A stretch of 64,000 nucleotides of DNA from CAZHHM01 sp964532225 (GTDB lineage: Bacteria; Margulisbacteria; WOR-1; JAKLHX01), in assembly GCA_964532225.1 (NCBI GenBank), contig CAZHHM010000003.1:33396-97395 (forward strand). Direction: 5' to 3'. Below, one piece after another: positions 25,468-34,958 of the stretch. The notes under the pieces were generated by a model. That model saw only the letters and a list, made by a program, of their open reading frames with translations. It made no database searches and was not told the origin of the DNA. Every line of letters starts with the position of its first letter. Positions within the stretch are counted from its first letter, which is position 1. The position numbers and the translations under genes are program-made.

Positions 25468-27006
25468 TTATCGGCTTCTCAGAATGTCGAGGTTATCCTT
25501 TGCCCTTAAGAACCCTGGATTGACCGATAGTGTCCTTTCCCAGAACATCTCGGCATCCTTGATCCTCCCCTGCTTGTATGACACGTACCCGAGATTATAG
25601 ATTGCGGCATCGAACCTGTCGTTTATGTCGACGGCATCCCTGAAATATTCTTCCGCAGTCCTGTGATCGTTCATGTTCATGTAAACAACGCCCAGATTGT
25701 ATTTTGTAACGGCATCGTATGGGTTAAGGTCCTCGCTTATCCTGAAATGCTTTTCCGCGTTCGGGATATCCATGGTCCCATAGAACACTTTGCCCATCCC
25801 TCTGTGAGAAAGATAATATCCGGGAGAATCGTGGACCGCTTTTTCCCAGAACACGCGCGGGCTCGAATAGGAATAGCTGTTGCTCATGGAGAGAACGGAG
25901 AACAACGCTACAACAGCCGACAGCAACAGCGGCCTTTTCCCGGCGAGACGGACAGCAGGAGATAAAGTGCTTAGCAAGATCAATACGCCTATCAGCGGAA
26001 GATAAAGCCTTTGTTCCGCATAATATTGCACCTGCCCCGATAACGGATTTGCCATTGACGGAATCAGGAAGATAAGCCACCACATCAAGCCGAACACGGC
26101 GGTTCGTCCATCCTTTATCCATCCTGCAGCGAACGAAGCGGCAAGAACGCATATAAGAGCGATCCCTGACAGGAATACCAAAGGATCATGCAAAGGGAAT
26201 ACCGTAAGCTTTAACGGCAGGAGCGACTTTCCCGCGTAGGCGACAAGTCCGGGAAGGTCATTTATCATATTCGACATGACTACGGCAGGGTCATAAGGCA
26301 TTGGATACCTGAGCGAAAAGCCTCTTAATGCTGCATAGACCGTTATCATCGCGGCAAGTGACACGAGGGCAGCGAATGTCCTTGAGGAGGTTTTATTATC
26401 GCGGCCGGACGTCCAGGGATAAAAGAGCAGTACTGCGGGAAGAAGGACAGCGGTCTCTTTGGTCAGCAGGGCTACAAGGAAAGCCAGCGAGCCTGCGGCC
26501 AGGTATCTTTTTGCTCCGCCCGTGACATATTTGGGGATGAGAATAACAGCAGCGACTACTGCGGCCGCAAGGAGGATATCGTTCCTTCCGGGTATCCAGG
26601 CGACCGCCCGTGATAATGCCGGGTGTACAGAGAAAAGCAGCGAAAGCCAGAAGGAAAGCTCCTTATCCGCCGTGAACGAAATAAGAAAGAAAAAGACCAG
26701 AATTACCGTAGCTATATGGAGGATCAGGTTGGTCGCATGATAACCTGACGGGTTCCCGTTGAAGGCAAGATTGTCCAGGCCCATCGACACCGAAAAGACC
26801 GGCCTGTAGAACTCATTATGGTAGGCCAGTCCGAACACATCGCTCAAGAAGACCTCTTTGAAGCTCTCTATCCCGTGCATCCTTATTGGTCTTTCAACTG
26901 CAAAATACCGGTCATCCAGGTCCGTGAACCCGAAGAACAGCGTCGGGAAGAATACGAACAAAGGGACCAGGACAAGTACTGCAAGCTTTCCCTTGATATA
27001 ACTCAT
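25468..27006 (-). CDS. TMTC-like polytopic membrane protein with C-terminal TPRs (paralogue 3)
   Basis: 512 residues. About ten hydrophobic spans fill residues 1-390. The luminal/periplasmic-side motif FGFTDLDDRYFAV (near 27-39) with an Asp-Asp pair, then EFYRPVFSVSMGLDNLAF, GYHATNLILHIATVILV and AVAWIPGRNDILLAA, match the bacterial relatives of TMTC O-mannosyltransferases (GT-C fold). Three TPR units follow (about 400-510). Its start overlaps the gene upstream by four bases. Protein O-glycosylation is the family inference; substrate unknown. Confidence 0.72.
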   Translation of the reverse strand: MSYIKGKLAVLVLVPLFVFFPTLFFGFTDLDDRYFAVERPIRMHGIESFKEVFLSDVFGLAYHNEFYRPVFSVSMGLDNLAFNGNPSGYHATNLILHIATVILVFFFLISFTADKELSFWLSLLFSVHPALSRAVAWIPGRNDILLAAAVVAAVILIPKYVTGGAKRYLAAGSLAFLVALLTKETAVLLPAVLLFYPWTSGRDNKTSSRTFAALVSLAAMITVYAALRGFSLRYPMPYDPAVVMSNMINDLPGLVAYAGKSLLPLKLTVFPLHDPLVFLSGIALICVLAASFAAGWIKDGRTAVFGLMWWLIFLIPSMANPLSGQVQYYAEQRLYLPLIGVLILLSTLSPAVRLAGKRPLLLSAVVALFSVLSMSNSYSYSSPRVFWEKAVHDSPGYYLSHRGMGKVFYGTMDIPNAEKHFRISEDLNPYDAVTKYNLGVVYMNMNDHRTAEEYFRDAVDINDRFDAAIYNLGYVSYKQGRIKDAEMFWERTLSVNPGFLRAKDNLDILRSR

Positions 27007-28820
27007 TGCACCACCTCCACTCCCATCTCTCTCAATTTGGAAAGATAAGCCTCAGCTTTATCGGCGCTTTCATTTTTGTAACTGCTGTAGAGCTTTGAGA
27101 TCGCCTGTATGTTCTCGGGATCAGACTTGAGGACAAGCGTCCAATTCTCCCTCGCAGATCTGACATCCCCTCTTCTTTCATAGATAGACCCCAGGTTCAA
27201 TCGGGCACTGATGTTGCCCTGATCACTGCCTAGAATGCGAGAATACATCTTCTCGGCCGACAGATCGTCCCCCGACCTTGCATACGCGGATGCAAGCAGG
27301 TTCATGGTCATCAGCTCGCCCGGGGACAACGACAGCTCCTCTTTGAAAAGGAGGATCGATTCGGGATATCTGCCCATGTTCATCAGAACAACGGCCAGGT
27401 TCCTCCGGACCTCAGTTAAATGAGGGTGCAGGCGGATCTCCTCCCTTAAAGCATACTCGGCGCTTTTCAGGTCGCCCCGGGACACATAAAGTACGGCAAG
27501 GTTATTTCTGACGTTTGTTTCTGACGGGGAAAGCTCCAGGCTTTTCAGGTAGTGTCTTTCGGCTGAGACACGGTCTCCGTTCGCCGCAAGCTCCTCAGCG
27601 TACAGAGCATGGGCCCTGGAATAGCTCGATGAATTCACGACAGCGTTGCCCGAGAACATCTCCGGCGAGGAAAAGTTCAAGGAATAGGCTGCCGTGCCTA
27701 CAGCAAGCACCAGGATCAGTACGGGCAGCAGCTTCCTGCCTGCATGAAAGGATATATTATACCTTAGCTGTGATAATGTCAGGAATAACCCGACCATCGG
27801 AAGATAGAGTCGATGGTCCAACAAATCCGCAACGTAACCAGGATACGGCCTGACGAATGAAGGCAGAAGAAAGGCCACGAACCAGACCAGCCCGAACATG
27901 GCGCCTGAAGTGTTCTTGTTCTTTGCCAGCCATATTAACGACACGAGCAGGGACAATGATACAGCCCCGAATATAACGGACGTATCTGCCATTACCGGCA
28001 TAACTGACAGGTTTAGCGGAAACAAGGCCTTGCCGAGATATACCAGAAAAGCAGACCATGAACCTGCTAGGCTTGACGCTACCCCCTGCATCGAATATTC
28101 AACGGGATTACTGAAGGCAAGCATTCTCATGACGCTCCAGATGAACGCAAGAAATGCCCAGAACATGGACAAAATGACATATTGATAACGCTGGAACCTT
28201 TTATCAAAAGACAGAGGATACAGTATGCTGACGATATAAAGCATGAAGGACGATTCTTTCGAGAACACTGCAAGCACGCTCATTATCGCATAACAAAAAA
28301 GATGCGCCGGCTTTCCGGTTTCGCAATATCTCATGAAGCACATGAAGGCAGCTATTACAAAGACTGCCATCAAAACATCGTTCCTTCCGGGTATCCAGGC
28401 GACCGCCTGCGTAAGTGACGGATGCACAAGGAATATCATCGCCATGACAAAAGACATCTCTTTCGACCCGAACCTCCTGAGCAATGCGAACAGGAGAAGC
28501 GAAGCTATTATATGAAGCATTATGTTCGTGAAATGATACGGCCATGCAGAGACCCCGCCCCAAAAACTGTCAAGCATCAGAGAGACCAGCATGAGCGGTC
28601 TGTAATATGCCTGTTGAGTATCGTTGAACACATCAGACCGGAAAAAGCCGGTAATATTCGTTATGTCGTTGATATACCTGAAGTTCTGCACGATCAGTAT
28701 ATTGTCATCGCTGTTGGTAAAAGAAAATGAGAGCGTCGCCCCGTACAAGGCCGCTCCCGTGACTATTATCACCAAAGGCAGGAGCAACTGTTTTTTTTCG
28801 GATAGCCATTTATAGATCAT
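27003..28820 (-). CDS. TMTC-like polytopic membrane protein with C-terminal TPRs (paralogue 2)
   Basis: 605 residues, the longest of the three. The FTNSDDNILIVQNFRY block (near 33) carries the Asp-Asp pair, then AYYRPLMLVSLMLDSFWG, PYHFTNIMLHIIASLLL and AVAWIPGRNDVLMAVFV. After the spans come about six TPRs (about 395-590; for example SPSETNVRNNLAVLYVSRGDLKSAE). It overlaps its upstream and downstream neighbours by four bases each, so the three are one operon with coupled translation. Confidence 0.74.
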   Translation of the reverse strand: MIYKWLSEKKQLLLPLVIIVTGAALYGATLSFSFTNSDDNILIVQNFRYINDITNITGFFRSDVFNDTQQAYYRPLMLVSLMLDSFWGGVSAWPYHFTNIMLHIIASLLLFALLRRFGSKEMSFVMAMIFLVHPSLTQAVAWIPGRNDVLMAVFVIAAFMCFMRYCETGKPAHLFCYAIMSVLAVFSKESSFMLYIVSILYPLSFDKRFQRYQYVILSMFWAFLAFIWSVMRMLAFSNPVEYSMQGVASSLAGSWSAFLVYLGKALFPLNLSVMPVMADTSVIFGAVSLSLLVSLIWLAKNKNTSGAMFGLVWFVAFLLPSFVRPYPGYVADLLDHRLYLPMVGLFLTLSQLRYNISFHAGRKLLPVLILVLAVGTAAYSLNFSSPEMFSGNAVVNSSSYSRAHALYAEELAANGDRVSAERHYLKSLELSPSETNVRNNLAVLYVSRGDLKSAEYALREEIRLHPHLTEVRRNLAVVLMNMGRYPESILLFKEELSLSPGELMTMNLLASAYARSGDDLSAEKMYSRILGSDQGNISARLNLGSIYERRGDVRSARENWTLVLKSDPENIQAISKLYSSYKNESADKAEAYLSKLREMGVEVVQ

Positions 28821-30388
28821 TTGCTGGACCCCAATGACCTTAAAGCTTCTGCAGCCTGTTCGCTACCAGACACCTCAAGCTCTTTTCTGAAGTACCTGAC
28901 CGCTTTTTCCCTGTCCTTTTTCATCAGGAACACCAGCCCCATGTTATAGTTCACGTTCCTCTCTCCGGGGTAATTATTCCACTCCTTGACGAATTCCTCA
29001 AGAGCTTCATCCGGACGTCCCGTCATGAGATGTATGACCCCGATGTTATTGTGGACGAGAGGCTCCTTATCGCACATTTTGACCGCAAGCTCATATTGCT
29101 CCAGCGCCTTGGTGTTATCACCTCGCTCAAAATATACTTCCGCGAGACAGGCATGCGTCCGGGGAAGGCTCGGAGAGCTCTTGACTGCTTCATTAAGGAA
29201 GGATAGCTCATCAGTGAAATATCTCGCGTGGACCACAGTGATCGCAGCAAACACTGTCACGGTCACAAGCAGTACGGTCCTGATCTTACTCAGGCTCAGC
29301 ACGGCAGGCCCCGCTAATTCCGCTATCACGATCAGGAGGCCCGCCATCGGCAGATAGAGCCTATGCTCGCTGAAGTTGGCAGGAGCCCCGTAATAAGGCT
29401 GGATGAAAGTAGGAAGGAGAAATACAAGCGCCCATAATCCTCCGAACAGGGACATTTTCAGGCTCCCCCGAAAAGCCTTTAAGTACAGAACGGCCATCCA
29501 AGCAGCTGCTATTATGCCGAACAGCAGAGTGCTGTCCGAAAGCACCGGGACGACCGTGAGATTGAACGGAAAGACCGCTTTTCCCAGATACAGCAGCAGA
29601 GCGGGCATATTGCCGACCACCGAAAATATGGATTCAAGGGGCCCGACGCTGAACGTAGATGTCATGAGTAAAGCTCTCAGTATCAGGAACAGGCACATTA
29701 CAGCCGACCATGAAACAATTAGCGGAACGCTCTTCTTTAAAAGCCCCGCCCCGCCCGAGACCCAGATATAGACAAGCGCCACGAACGGAAGAAGAAGCGC
29801 TGTCTCCTTGGTCAACACGGCCATGATGAACACCAAAGTATGAAGCCCAAGCACTAAAAGGCCTCCCGACCTGATATATTTAGCCAAGAGAATGAACGCA
29901 AGCAGAATGAAGAGGGTTACTAGAGAGTCGTTCCTTCCGGGTATCCAGTATACTGCCTGGGAAATTACGGGATGTACTGAAAAGACGGATGCGGCCAAGG
30001 CCCCGGTAAATAGAGGATAACCAAGAGCAAGAAAAAGATACAGGACCAGTACGGAGCAAGCCGAGTGAAGCAGGATATTAGTAAGGTGATACGCGGCCGG
30101 TGCGCCATTTCCCGTAACCGTATCTGCCATCAGGGAAAGTGTCATCATGGGCCGGTAATAGCCGATCCTTAACTGCATTGTTCCCGGAGATTCCTGCCTG
30201 TTGAGGAACACGTCCCCTGAAAACACCTTTATTGCGTTAGACGGATCGCTTATAAAAGGAAGATTTTCCCGGATAAGGACATCATCGTCAAAATTTGTAA
30301 AACCGTGCCACAGAGATGGTAAATACACCAGAAATGCCGTCAAAGCGATGGCCAAAGAGAGAGCGATCGGCGAACGCATCCTGATCAT
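28817..30388 (-). CDS. TMTC-like polytopic membrane protein with C-terminal TPRs (paralogue 1)
   Basis: 523 residues from ATG 30388 (MIRMRSPIALSLAIALTAFL), five bases after the lon stop. The frame extends 41 codons upstream inside lon, and that part does not look like a membrane-protein start; ATG 30379 is another candidate. HGFTNFDDDVLIRENLPF carries the Asp triplet, followed by YYRPMMTLSLMADTV, AYHLTNILLHSACSVLVL and AVYWIPGRNDSLVTLFI. About three TPRs close the protein. Same architecture as the two genes downstream. Confidence 0.74.
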   Translation of the reverse strand: MIRMRSPIALSLAIALTAFLVYLPSLWHGFTNFDDDVLIRENLPFISDPSNAIKVFSGDVFLNRQESPGTMQLRIGYYRPMMTLSLMADTVTGNGAPAAYHLTNILLHSACSVLVLYLFLALGYPLFTGALAASVFSVHPVISQAVYWIPGRNDSLVTLFILLAFILLAKYIRSGGLLVLGLHTLVFIMAVLTKETALLLPFVALVYIWVSGGAGLLKKSVPLIVSWSAVMCLFLILRALLMTSTFSVGPLESIFSVVGNMPALLLYLGKAVFPFNLTVVPVLSDSTLLFGIIAAAWMAVLYLKAFRGSLKMSLFGGLWALVFLLPTFIQPYYGAPANFSEHRLYLPMAGLLIVIAELAGPAVLSLSKIRTVLLVTVTVFAAITVVHARYFTDELSFLNEAVKSSPSLPRTHACLAEVYFERGDNTKALEQYELAVKMCDKEPLVHNNIGVIHLMTGRPDEALEEFVKEWNNYPGERNVNYNMGLVFLMKKDREKAVRYFRKELEVSGSEQAAEALRSLGSSK

Positions 30389-30393
30389 GCCGG

Positions 30394-32880
30394 TCAGGCG
30401 GATAGCTGGTGACCCGCCGAGTGGTCGGTGATATGAGATCCCTTTTTGTGGTTGTGTGTCATTTCTTCTATGGACATCTCGACCCCGGTATCGCAACCGT
30501 GATTCGCGCATTTCACTATCTCTTCAGGCGGGTCAACCAGTGCTTCGGCCAGAACCTGGTCCATTTCTTTTGCGAAGAAGAACTCCATACCGAGGTCCTC
30601 TTTGAACTGGACCTTGATCTCCTCATAATCTTTCTTATTGTCAAACGGCGCTATCACCTTTTTGATCCCGGCCCTTCTGGCCGCGAGTATCTTCTCTTTC
30701 AAGCCTCCTATCGGAAGTACCCTGCCCCTCAGTGTTATCTCCCCTGTCATGGCAATGTCCTTCTTAACCGGTATCCCTGACAGCGCCGAAGCTAAAGCTG
30801 TCGCGATGGTTATACCGGCTGAAGGCCCGTCCTTGGGGACTGCACCTTCAGGGACATGAAGATGTATGTCTATCTTCCGGTAGAAAGCCTCATCTATGCC
30901 GAGAGCTTCAGCCCGGGCCCTTACAAAGCTCATTGCCGCCTTCGCGCTCTCCTGCATGACATCCCCAAGCATGCCTGTAAGAGTAAGGGACCCTCTCCCT
31001 TTCATGGTCGTGACCTCGATCGGTATCGTATCACCTCCGACCTCGGTCCAGACAAGTCCGGTAGAAACGCCTACCTGGTCGCTTTCTTCGGCAAGGCCGA
31101 AACGGTACTTTTCGGGGCCGAGATAGGATGCCAGGTCTGCTCTCTTCACGACGACCTTATCGTCTTTCTTGTTCTTCACGGCCGCAGTAGCTATCTTTCT
31201 GCAAATGGTCTCTATGCTTCTTTCAAGGTTCCTGACCCCGGCCTCCCTGGTGTATTGTCTCACAAGTGAAAGGACCGCATCATCCTCGAACTCAATAAGG
31301 TCCTTTGAAAGACCGTGTTTTTCTATCTCTTTGATTATAAGATAACCTTTTGCGATCCCGACCTTCTCTTCTTCGGTATAGCCGCTCATCTCTATGATCT
31401 CCATCCTGTCCCTTAGCGGCCTTGGGATAGGCTCCATGGTATTTGCCGTTGTTATAAAGAACACGTCCGAGAGGTCGAACGGCAGTTCAAGATAATGGTC
31501 TGAGAACTCTTTGTTCTGCTCAGGGTCAAGGACCTCAAGCAGGGCTGCGGCAGGGTCCCCCCTGAAATCGTTGCCAAGCTTATCTATCTCGTCCAGAAGA
31601 AAAACAGGGTTGTTCACTTTTGTCTTTGATATAGACTGTATTATCCTTCCCGGAAGGGACCCGACATACGTCCGCCTGTGACCGCGTATCTCAGCCTCAT
31701 CTCTTACGCCGCCTAGCGACACACGCACGAATTTCCTGGCCATGGCCCTGGATATTGACTTGCCTATAGAGGTCTTGCCTACTCCCGGAGGGCCTACCAG
31801 ACAAAGTATGGTCCCGCCTATCTTGCCCGTACGCTGCAGCACGGCAAAATACTCGATTATCCTCTCTTTGACCTTTTCAAGACCGAAATGGTCCTCGTTC
31901 AGTATCTTTTCTACTTCGGATATATCGATCTTGCTCTTTGTCTTTTTCTTCCAGGGCAGTTCGATTATCCAGTCGAGATATGTCCTGATGACCGTCGCCT
32001 CTGAGACCATTGAAGGCATCTTAGAAAGCCTGTCCAGTTCCTTTACGGCCTTTTCCTTTACCTCTTCGGGAAGTTTTGCGGCCTCGATCTTTTTCCTGTA
32101 TTCGGATATTTCCGGAGCGCTGTCGTCATCTTCCACTCCCAGCTCTTCCTGAATAGCCTTGAGCTTTTCCTTAAGATAATACTCTTTCTGGACCTTCTCG
32201 ATCTGTTTTCTCACCCGTCCCTGGAGTTTTTTTTCGACTTCCAGGACCTCTATCTCTTTATCAAGCACCTCTGAAAGTTTCTTGAGCCTTTTTGTAAGCA
32301 CTGTAGCCTCAAGGATGGCCTGCTTTTCCTCGACCTTCAGCGTGAGGTAGGACGCGATAAGGTCCGCCAGCCTGCCCGGGTTCTCGACATTGATTATGGA
32401 CATGAGAGTTTCCGAAGGGATACGCTTGTTCAGCTTGACATAGTTCTCGAATTTCTTTATAACTACACGGAGCAAAGCTTCCACCTCAACGGACACCTCT
32501 GAAGGATCGGGGATCTTTGATATCTTCACCTTATAATACGGAGTATCCTGTGTGAAAGATTCTATCTTCACCCTTGCGACACCTTCGACCAGTATCTTTG
32601 TTGTCCCGTCAGGGAGCGCTAGCATCTGGACTATCTCGGCAAGAGTGCCGATCTGGCAGATATCTTTTTGCGCTGGCTCCTCAACGTCTTCGGATTTTTG
32701 AGAAGCGAAGACCACAAGGCGCTCTTTTTCAAGAGTGTCCTCAAGGGCTTTTACGGATTTGCTGCGTCCGACGAAGAGAGGGACTATCATCTGGGGGAAC
32801 ACGACCATGTTCCGCAACGGTATCAGCGGAAGCTCGTCCTTCCACTCGGCCTGGGGCACGCCTGATTCTGGCTTTTCCAT
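30394..32880 (-). CDS. lon: ATP-dependent protease Lon
   Basis: Homohexameric AAA+ serine protease for damaged and regulatory proteins. 828 residues. The N-terminal substrate domain starts LPLIPLRNMVVFPQM; Walker A is GPPGVGKTS near 360; the proteolytic dyad is Ser687 (in PKDGPSAG) and Lys730 (in GGLKEK). Residues about 789-828 form an extra Cys/His-rich tail (Cys791, Cys796 and six His) not usual in Lon. The stop overlaps nothing; its start shares one base with clpP (TAATG). Confidence 0.97.
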   Translation of the reverse strand: MEKPESGVPQAEWKDELPLIPLRNMVVFPQMIVPLFVGRSKSVKALEDTLEKERLVVFASQKSEDVEEPAQKDICQIGTLAEIVQMLALPDGTTKILVEGVARVKIESFTQDTPYYKVKISKIPDPSEVSVEVEALLRVVIKKFENYVKLNKRIPSETLMSIINVENPGRLADLIASYLTLKVEEKQAILEATVLTKRLKKLSEVLDKEIEVLEVEKKLQGRVRKQIEKVQKEYYLKEKLKAIQEELGVEDDDSAPEISEYRKKIEAAKLPEEVKEKAVKELDRLSKMPSMVSEATVIRTYLDWIIELPWKKKTKSKIDISEVEKILNEDHFGLEKVKERIIEYFAVLQRTGKIGGTILCLVGPPGVGKTSIGKSISRAMARKFVRVSLGGVRDEAEIRGHRRTYVGSLPGRIIQSISKTKVNNPVFLLDEIDKLGNDFRGDPAAALLEVLDPEQNKEFSDHYLELPFDLSDVFFITTANTMEPIPRPLRDRMEIIEMSGYTEEEKVGIAKGYLIIKEIEKHGLSKDLIEFEDDAVLSLVRQYTREAGVRNLERSIETICRKIATAAVKNKKDDKVVVKRADLASYLGPEKYRFGLAEESDQVGVSTGLVWTEVGGDTIPIEVTTMKGRGSLTLTGMLGDVMQESAKAAMSFVRARAEALGIDEAFYRKIDIHLHVPEGAVPKDGPSAGITIATALASALSGIPVKKDIAMTGEITLRGRVLPIGGLKEKILAARRAGIKKVIAPFDNKKDYEEIKVQFKEDLGMEFFFAKEMDQVLAEALVDPPEEIVKCANHGCDTGVEMSIEEMTHNHKKGSHITDHSAGHQLSA

Positions 32881-33500
32881 TATTTCTTGTTCTTAAGACC
32901 TGCTTCGAGCTTTTTGAGCTTGCCAGCAATAAGTGTCTCGTCAATAAGGCCGTATTTGACGGCTTCATCGGGAGACATGAAGAAATCCCTGTCAGTATCC
33001 TTGATGATCTTGTCCAGAGGCTGTCCTGTATGCTTGGCAAGGATGTCATTGATTAGCTTTTTCATCCGCAGTATCTCCTGGGCCTGTATCTCAATGTCAG
33101 TGGCTTGCCCCTGAGCTCCGCCGAGAGGCTGATGTATCATGATGCGGGCGTTGGGAAGTGCGAACCTTTTGCCCTTGTCCCCTGCCGCCAGCAACAGAGC
33201 AGCCATGCTCGAAGCCTGACCGATACATATGGTAGATATCGGCATCTTTACGAACTGCATAGTATCGTAGATCGCAAGCCCGGCGGTCACGATGCCGCCA
33301 GGAGAATTAATGTAGATATTGGCCTCTTTATCCTTGTCCTCGGCATGCAGGAACAGTATCTGCGCGATTATCATATTGGCGATGTCATCGTCGATCGGTC
33401 CGCCTATGAAAATGATCCGCTCCTTGAGAAGACGGGAGTAGATGTCAAATGCTCTTTCGCCTTTAGGGGTCTGTTCGACTACCATAGGTATCACGGTCAT
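32880..33500 (-). CDS. clpP: ATP-dependent Clp protease proteolytic subunit
   Basis: Tetradecameric serine protease core that pairs with ClpX or ClpC. 206 residues. The catalytic triad is visible: Ser98 in GQASSMAALL, His123 in MIHQPLGG and Asp172 in TDRDFF. The start follows tig by 14 bases. In many genomes clpX lies between clpP and lon, but here lon follows directly and clpX is not in the window. Confidence 0.97.
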   Translation of the reverse strand: MTVIPMVVEQTPKGERAFDIYSRLLKERIIFIGGPIDDDIANMIIAQILFLHAEDKDKEANIYINSPGGIVTAGLAIYDTMQFVKMPISTICIGQASSMAALLLAAGDKGKRFALPNARIMIHQPLGGAQGQATDIEIQAQEILRMKKLINDILAKHTGQPLDKIIKDTDRDFFMSPDEAVKYGLIDETLIAGKLKKLEAGLKNKK

Positions 33501-33514
33501 ATAATAGCCCTCCG

Positions 33515-34798
33515 TTATGCCTTTATCTTTGCATGTTCGACCGCAAAGTCAAGAGCCTTCCGCCTTAAAAGATAATCTTTGATATAGTCGATCATGCCTT
33601 CATTCGAGCGGTACTCAGAGGCGTTCCTTCCGCTGTCCTTGGCGATATCCTCAATCTCTTTGTCGATCTCCGCCTGGCTCACTTCAAGCCCTTCGGTCTT
33701 GGCTATCTCCCTGAGCACGAGCTTTGCCTTGACCCTGGTCTCGGCTGAGGGAGAGAGCTCGCGCCTGAGAGCGTCCAGCCCCATCTTCCTGCTGGCAAGG
33801 TATCTGTCGATCGTAAGGCCGCGTCTTGACAGGGTATCCTTGAGCTCATCCACCATTATCTCGGTCTCCCTTGCCGACATCGCCTGCGGGACCTCGATCT
33901 CGGTCGCACCCGTTATTGACTCGATTATTTTATCCTTTACCTGTGCGTCAGCTTCGTTCTCTGCAGCCTGCTCGAATTTTTTCCTGAGGTCGCTCCTGTA
34001 CTCTTCGGCAGAGGCGAATGAACTTATCTTTTTTGCGAACTCGTCGTCAAAAACCGGGACATCTCTCTGTGCAAGCCTTTTAAGAGTAACGGAGAAATCG
34101 GCCTTTTTACCGGCGAACTCTTTTATAAAGTAATCAGCCGGCAGTTCTATCGTGAATTCTTTGGATGCCCCTAACGCAAGCCCCTCAACGTTCACGTCGA
34201 ATCCGGGAGCTATCCTGTTGTCACCAAGAAGTATCGGCAATGAGTTTTGCGACAATGATTCCTTTAGCTGCCCTTCGACCGAGCCTTTTATATCGAGCTC
34301 GGCTATATCCCCTGTCTTAGCCTCCCTGTCAGCGACCTCGCTGATCTTGGCGCTATCCTCGGTAAGGGCCTTTATGTAGGCTTCGATATCCTTTTCATCG
34401 ATCTTCCTGACATTTTTTTCGACCGCGACACCTTTGTATTTGCCAAGCTTTATCTCCGGCATGACCTCTACAGCAAGGGTAAAAATCGCGCCGCCTTCAC
34501 CATCTTCCTTATCGAACCGCCATCCCGGATAATCGACAGGATCGATCGAAGCTTCCTGGACCAGTTTAGTGTAATTGTCCTCGACGAGAAAATCGATCGC
34601 TCTCTCCTTCGCGGCGTCAGTGTTTATGTTCTGCTCAAGAATGTGTTTGGGTACTTTCCCTGTACGGAAACCGGAGACCTTGACGGTCTTTGATGCTTCG
34701 GCTATCACTTTACCGTAGGCTGAGGAGAACTCCTCCTTGCCAGCCTGTATGGTCAGCATCACAGTACCTTTTTTCTTCTCGGTATTAAGTATCTTCAT
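33515..34798 (-). CDS. tig: Trigger factor (ribosome-associated chaperone/PPIase)
   Basis: 427 residues. N-terminal ribosome-binding domain (VSGFRTGKVPKHILEQ, with the GFRxGKxP signature at about 43-50), then a FKBP-type PPIase domain (about 155-240; GDIAELDIKGSVEG) and the C-terminal helical arm. It heads the tig-clpP-lon proteostasis group. A run of seven non-coding bases and a Shine-Dalgarno AGAGGC precede the ATG at 34798. Confidence 0.93.
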   Translation of the reverse strand: MKILNTEKKKGTVMLTIQAGKEEFSSAYGKVIAEASKTVKVSGFRTGKVPKHILEQNINTDAAKERAIDFLVEDNYTKLVQEASIDPVDYPGWRFDKEDGEGGAIFTLAVEVMPEIKLGKYKGVAVEKNVRKIDEKDIEAYIKALTEDSAKISEVADREAKTGDIAELDIKGSVEGQLKESLSQNSLPILLGDNRIAPGFDVNVEGLALGASKEFTIELPADYFIKEFAGKKADFSVTLKRLAQRDVPVFDDEFAKKISSFASAEEYRSDLRKKFEQAAENEADAQVKDKIIESITGATEIEVPQAMSARETEIMVDELKDTLSRRGLTIDRYLASRKMGLDALRRELSPSAETRVKAKLVLREIAKTEGLEVSQAEIDKEIEDIAKDSGRNASEYRSNEGMIDYIKDYLLRRKALDFAVEHAKIKA

Positions 34799-34838
34799 TA
34801 AAGCCTCTTTCTATTGGATGATTGTTAGACGATAAAAA

Positions 34839-34910
<72 letters not shown>

Positions 34911-34925
34911 GCTATCGATATCAAT

Positions 34926-34934
34926 ATTATATCA
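34926..34934 (-). promoter_or_regulatory. Extended -10 (TGATATAAT) of tRNA-Gly
   Basis: On the minus strand TGATATAAT ends 15 bases before the mature tRNA 5' end. It shows that the extended -10 form also drives a stable RNA. Confidence 0.55.
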
Positions 34935-34958
34935 AAAGACTTGTATTATTTCTGCGAA

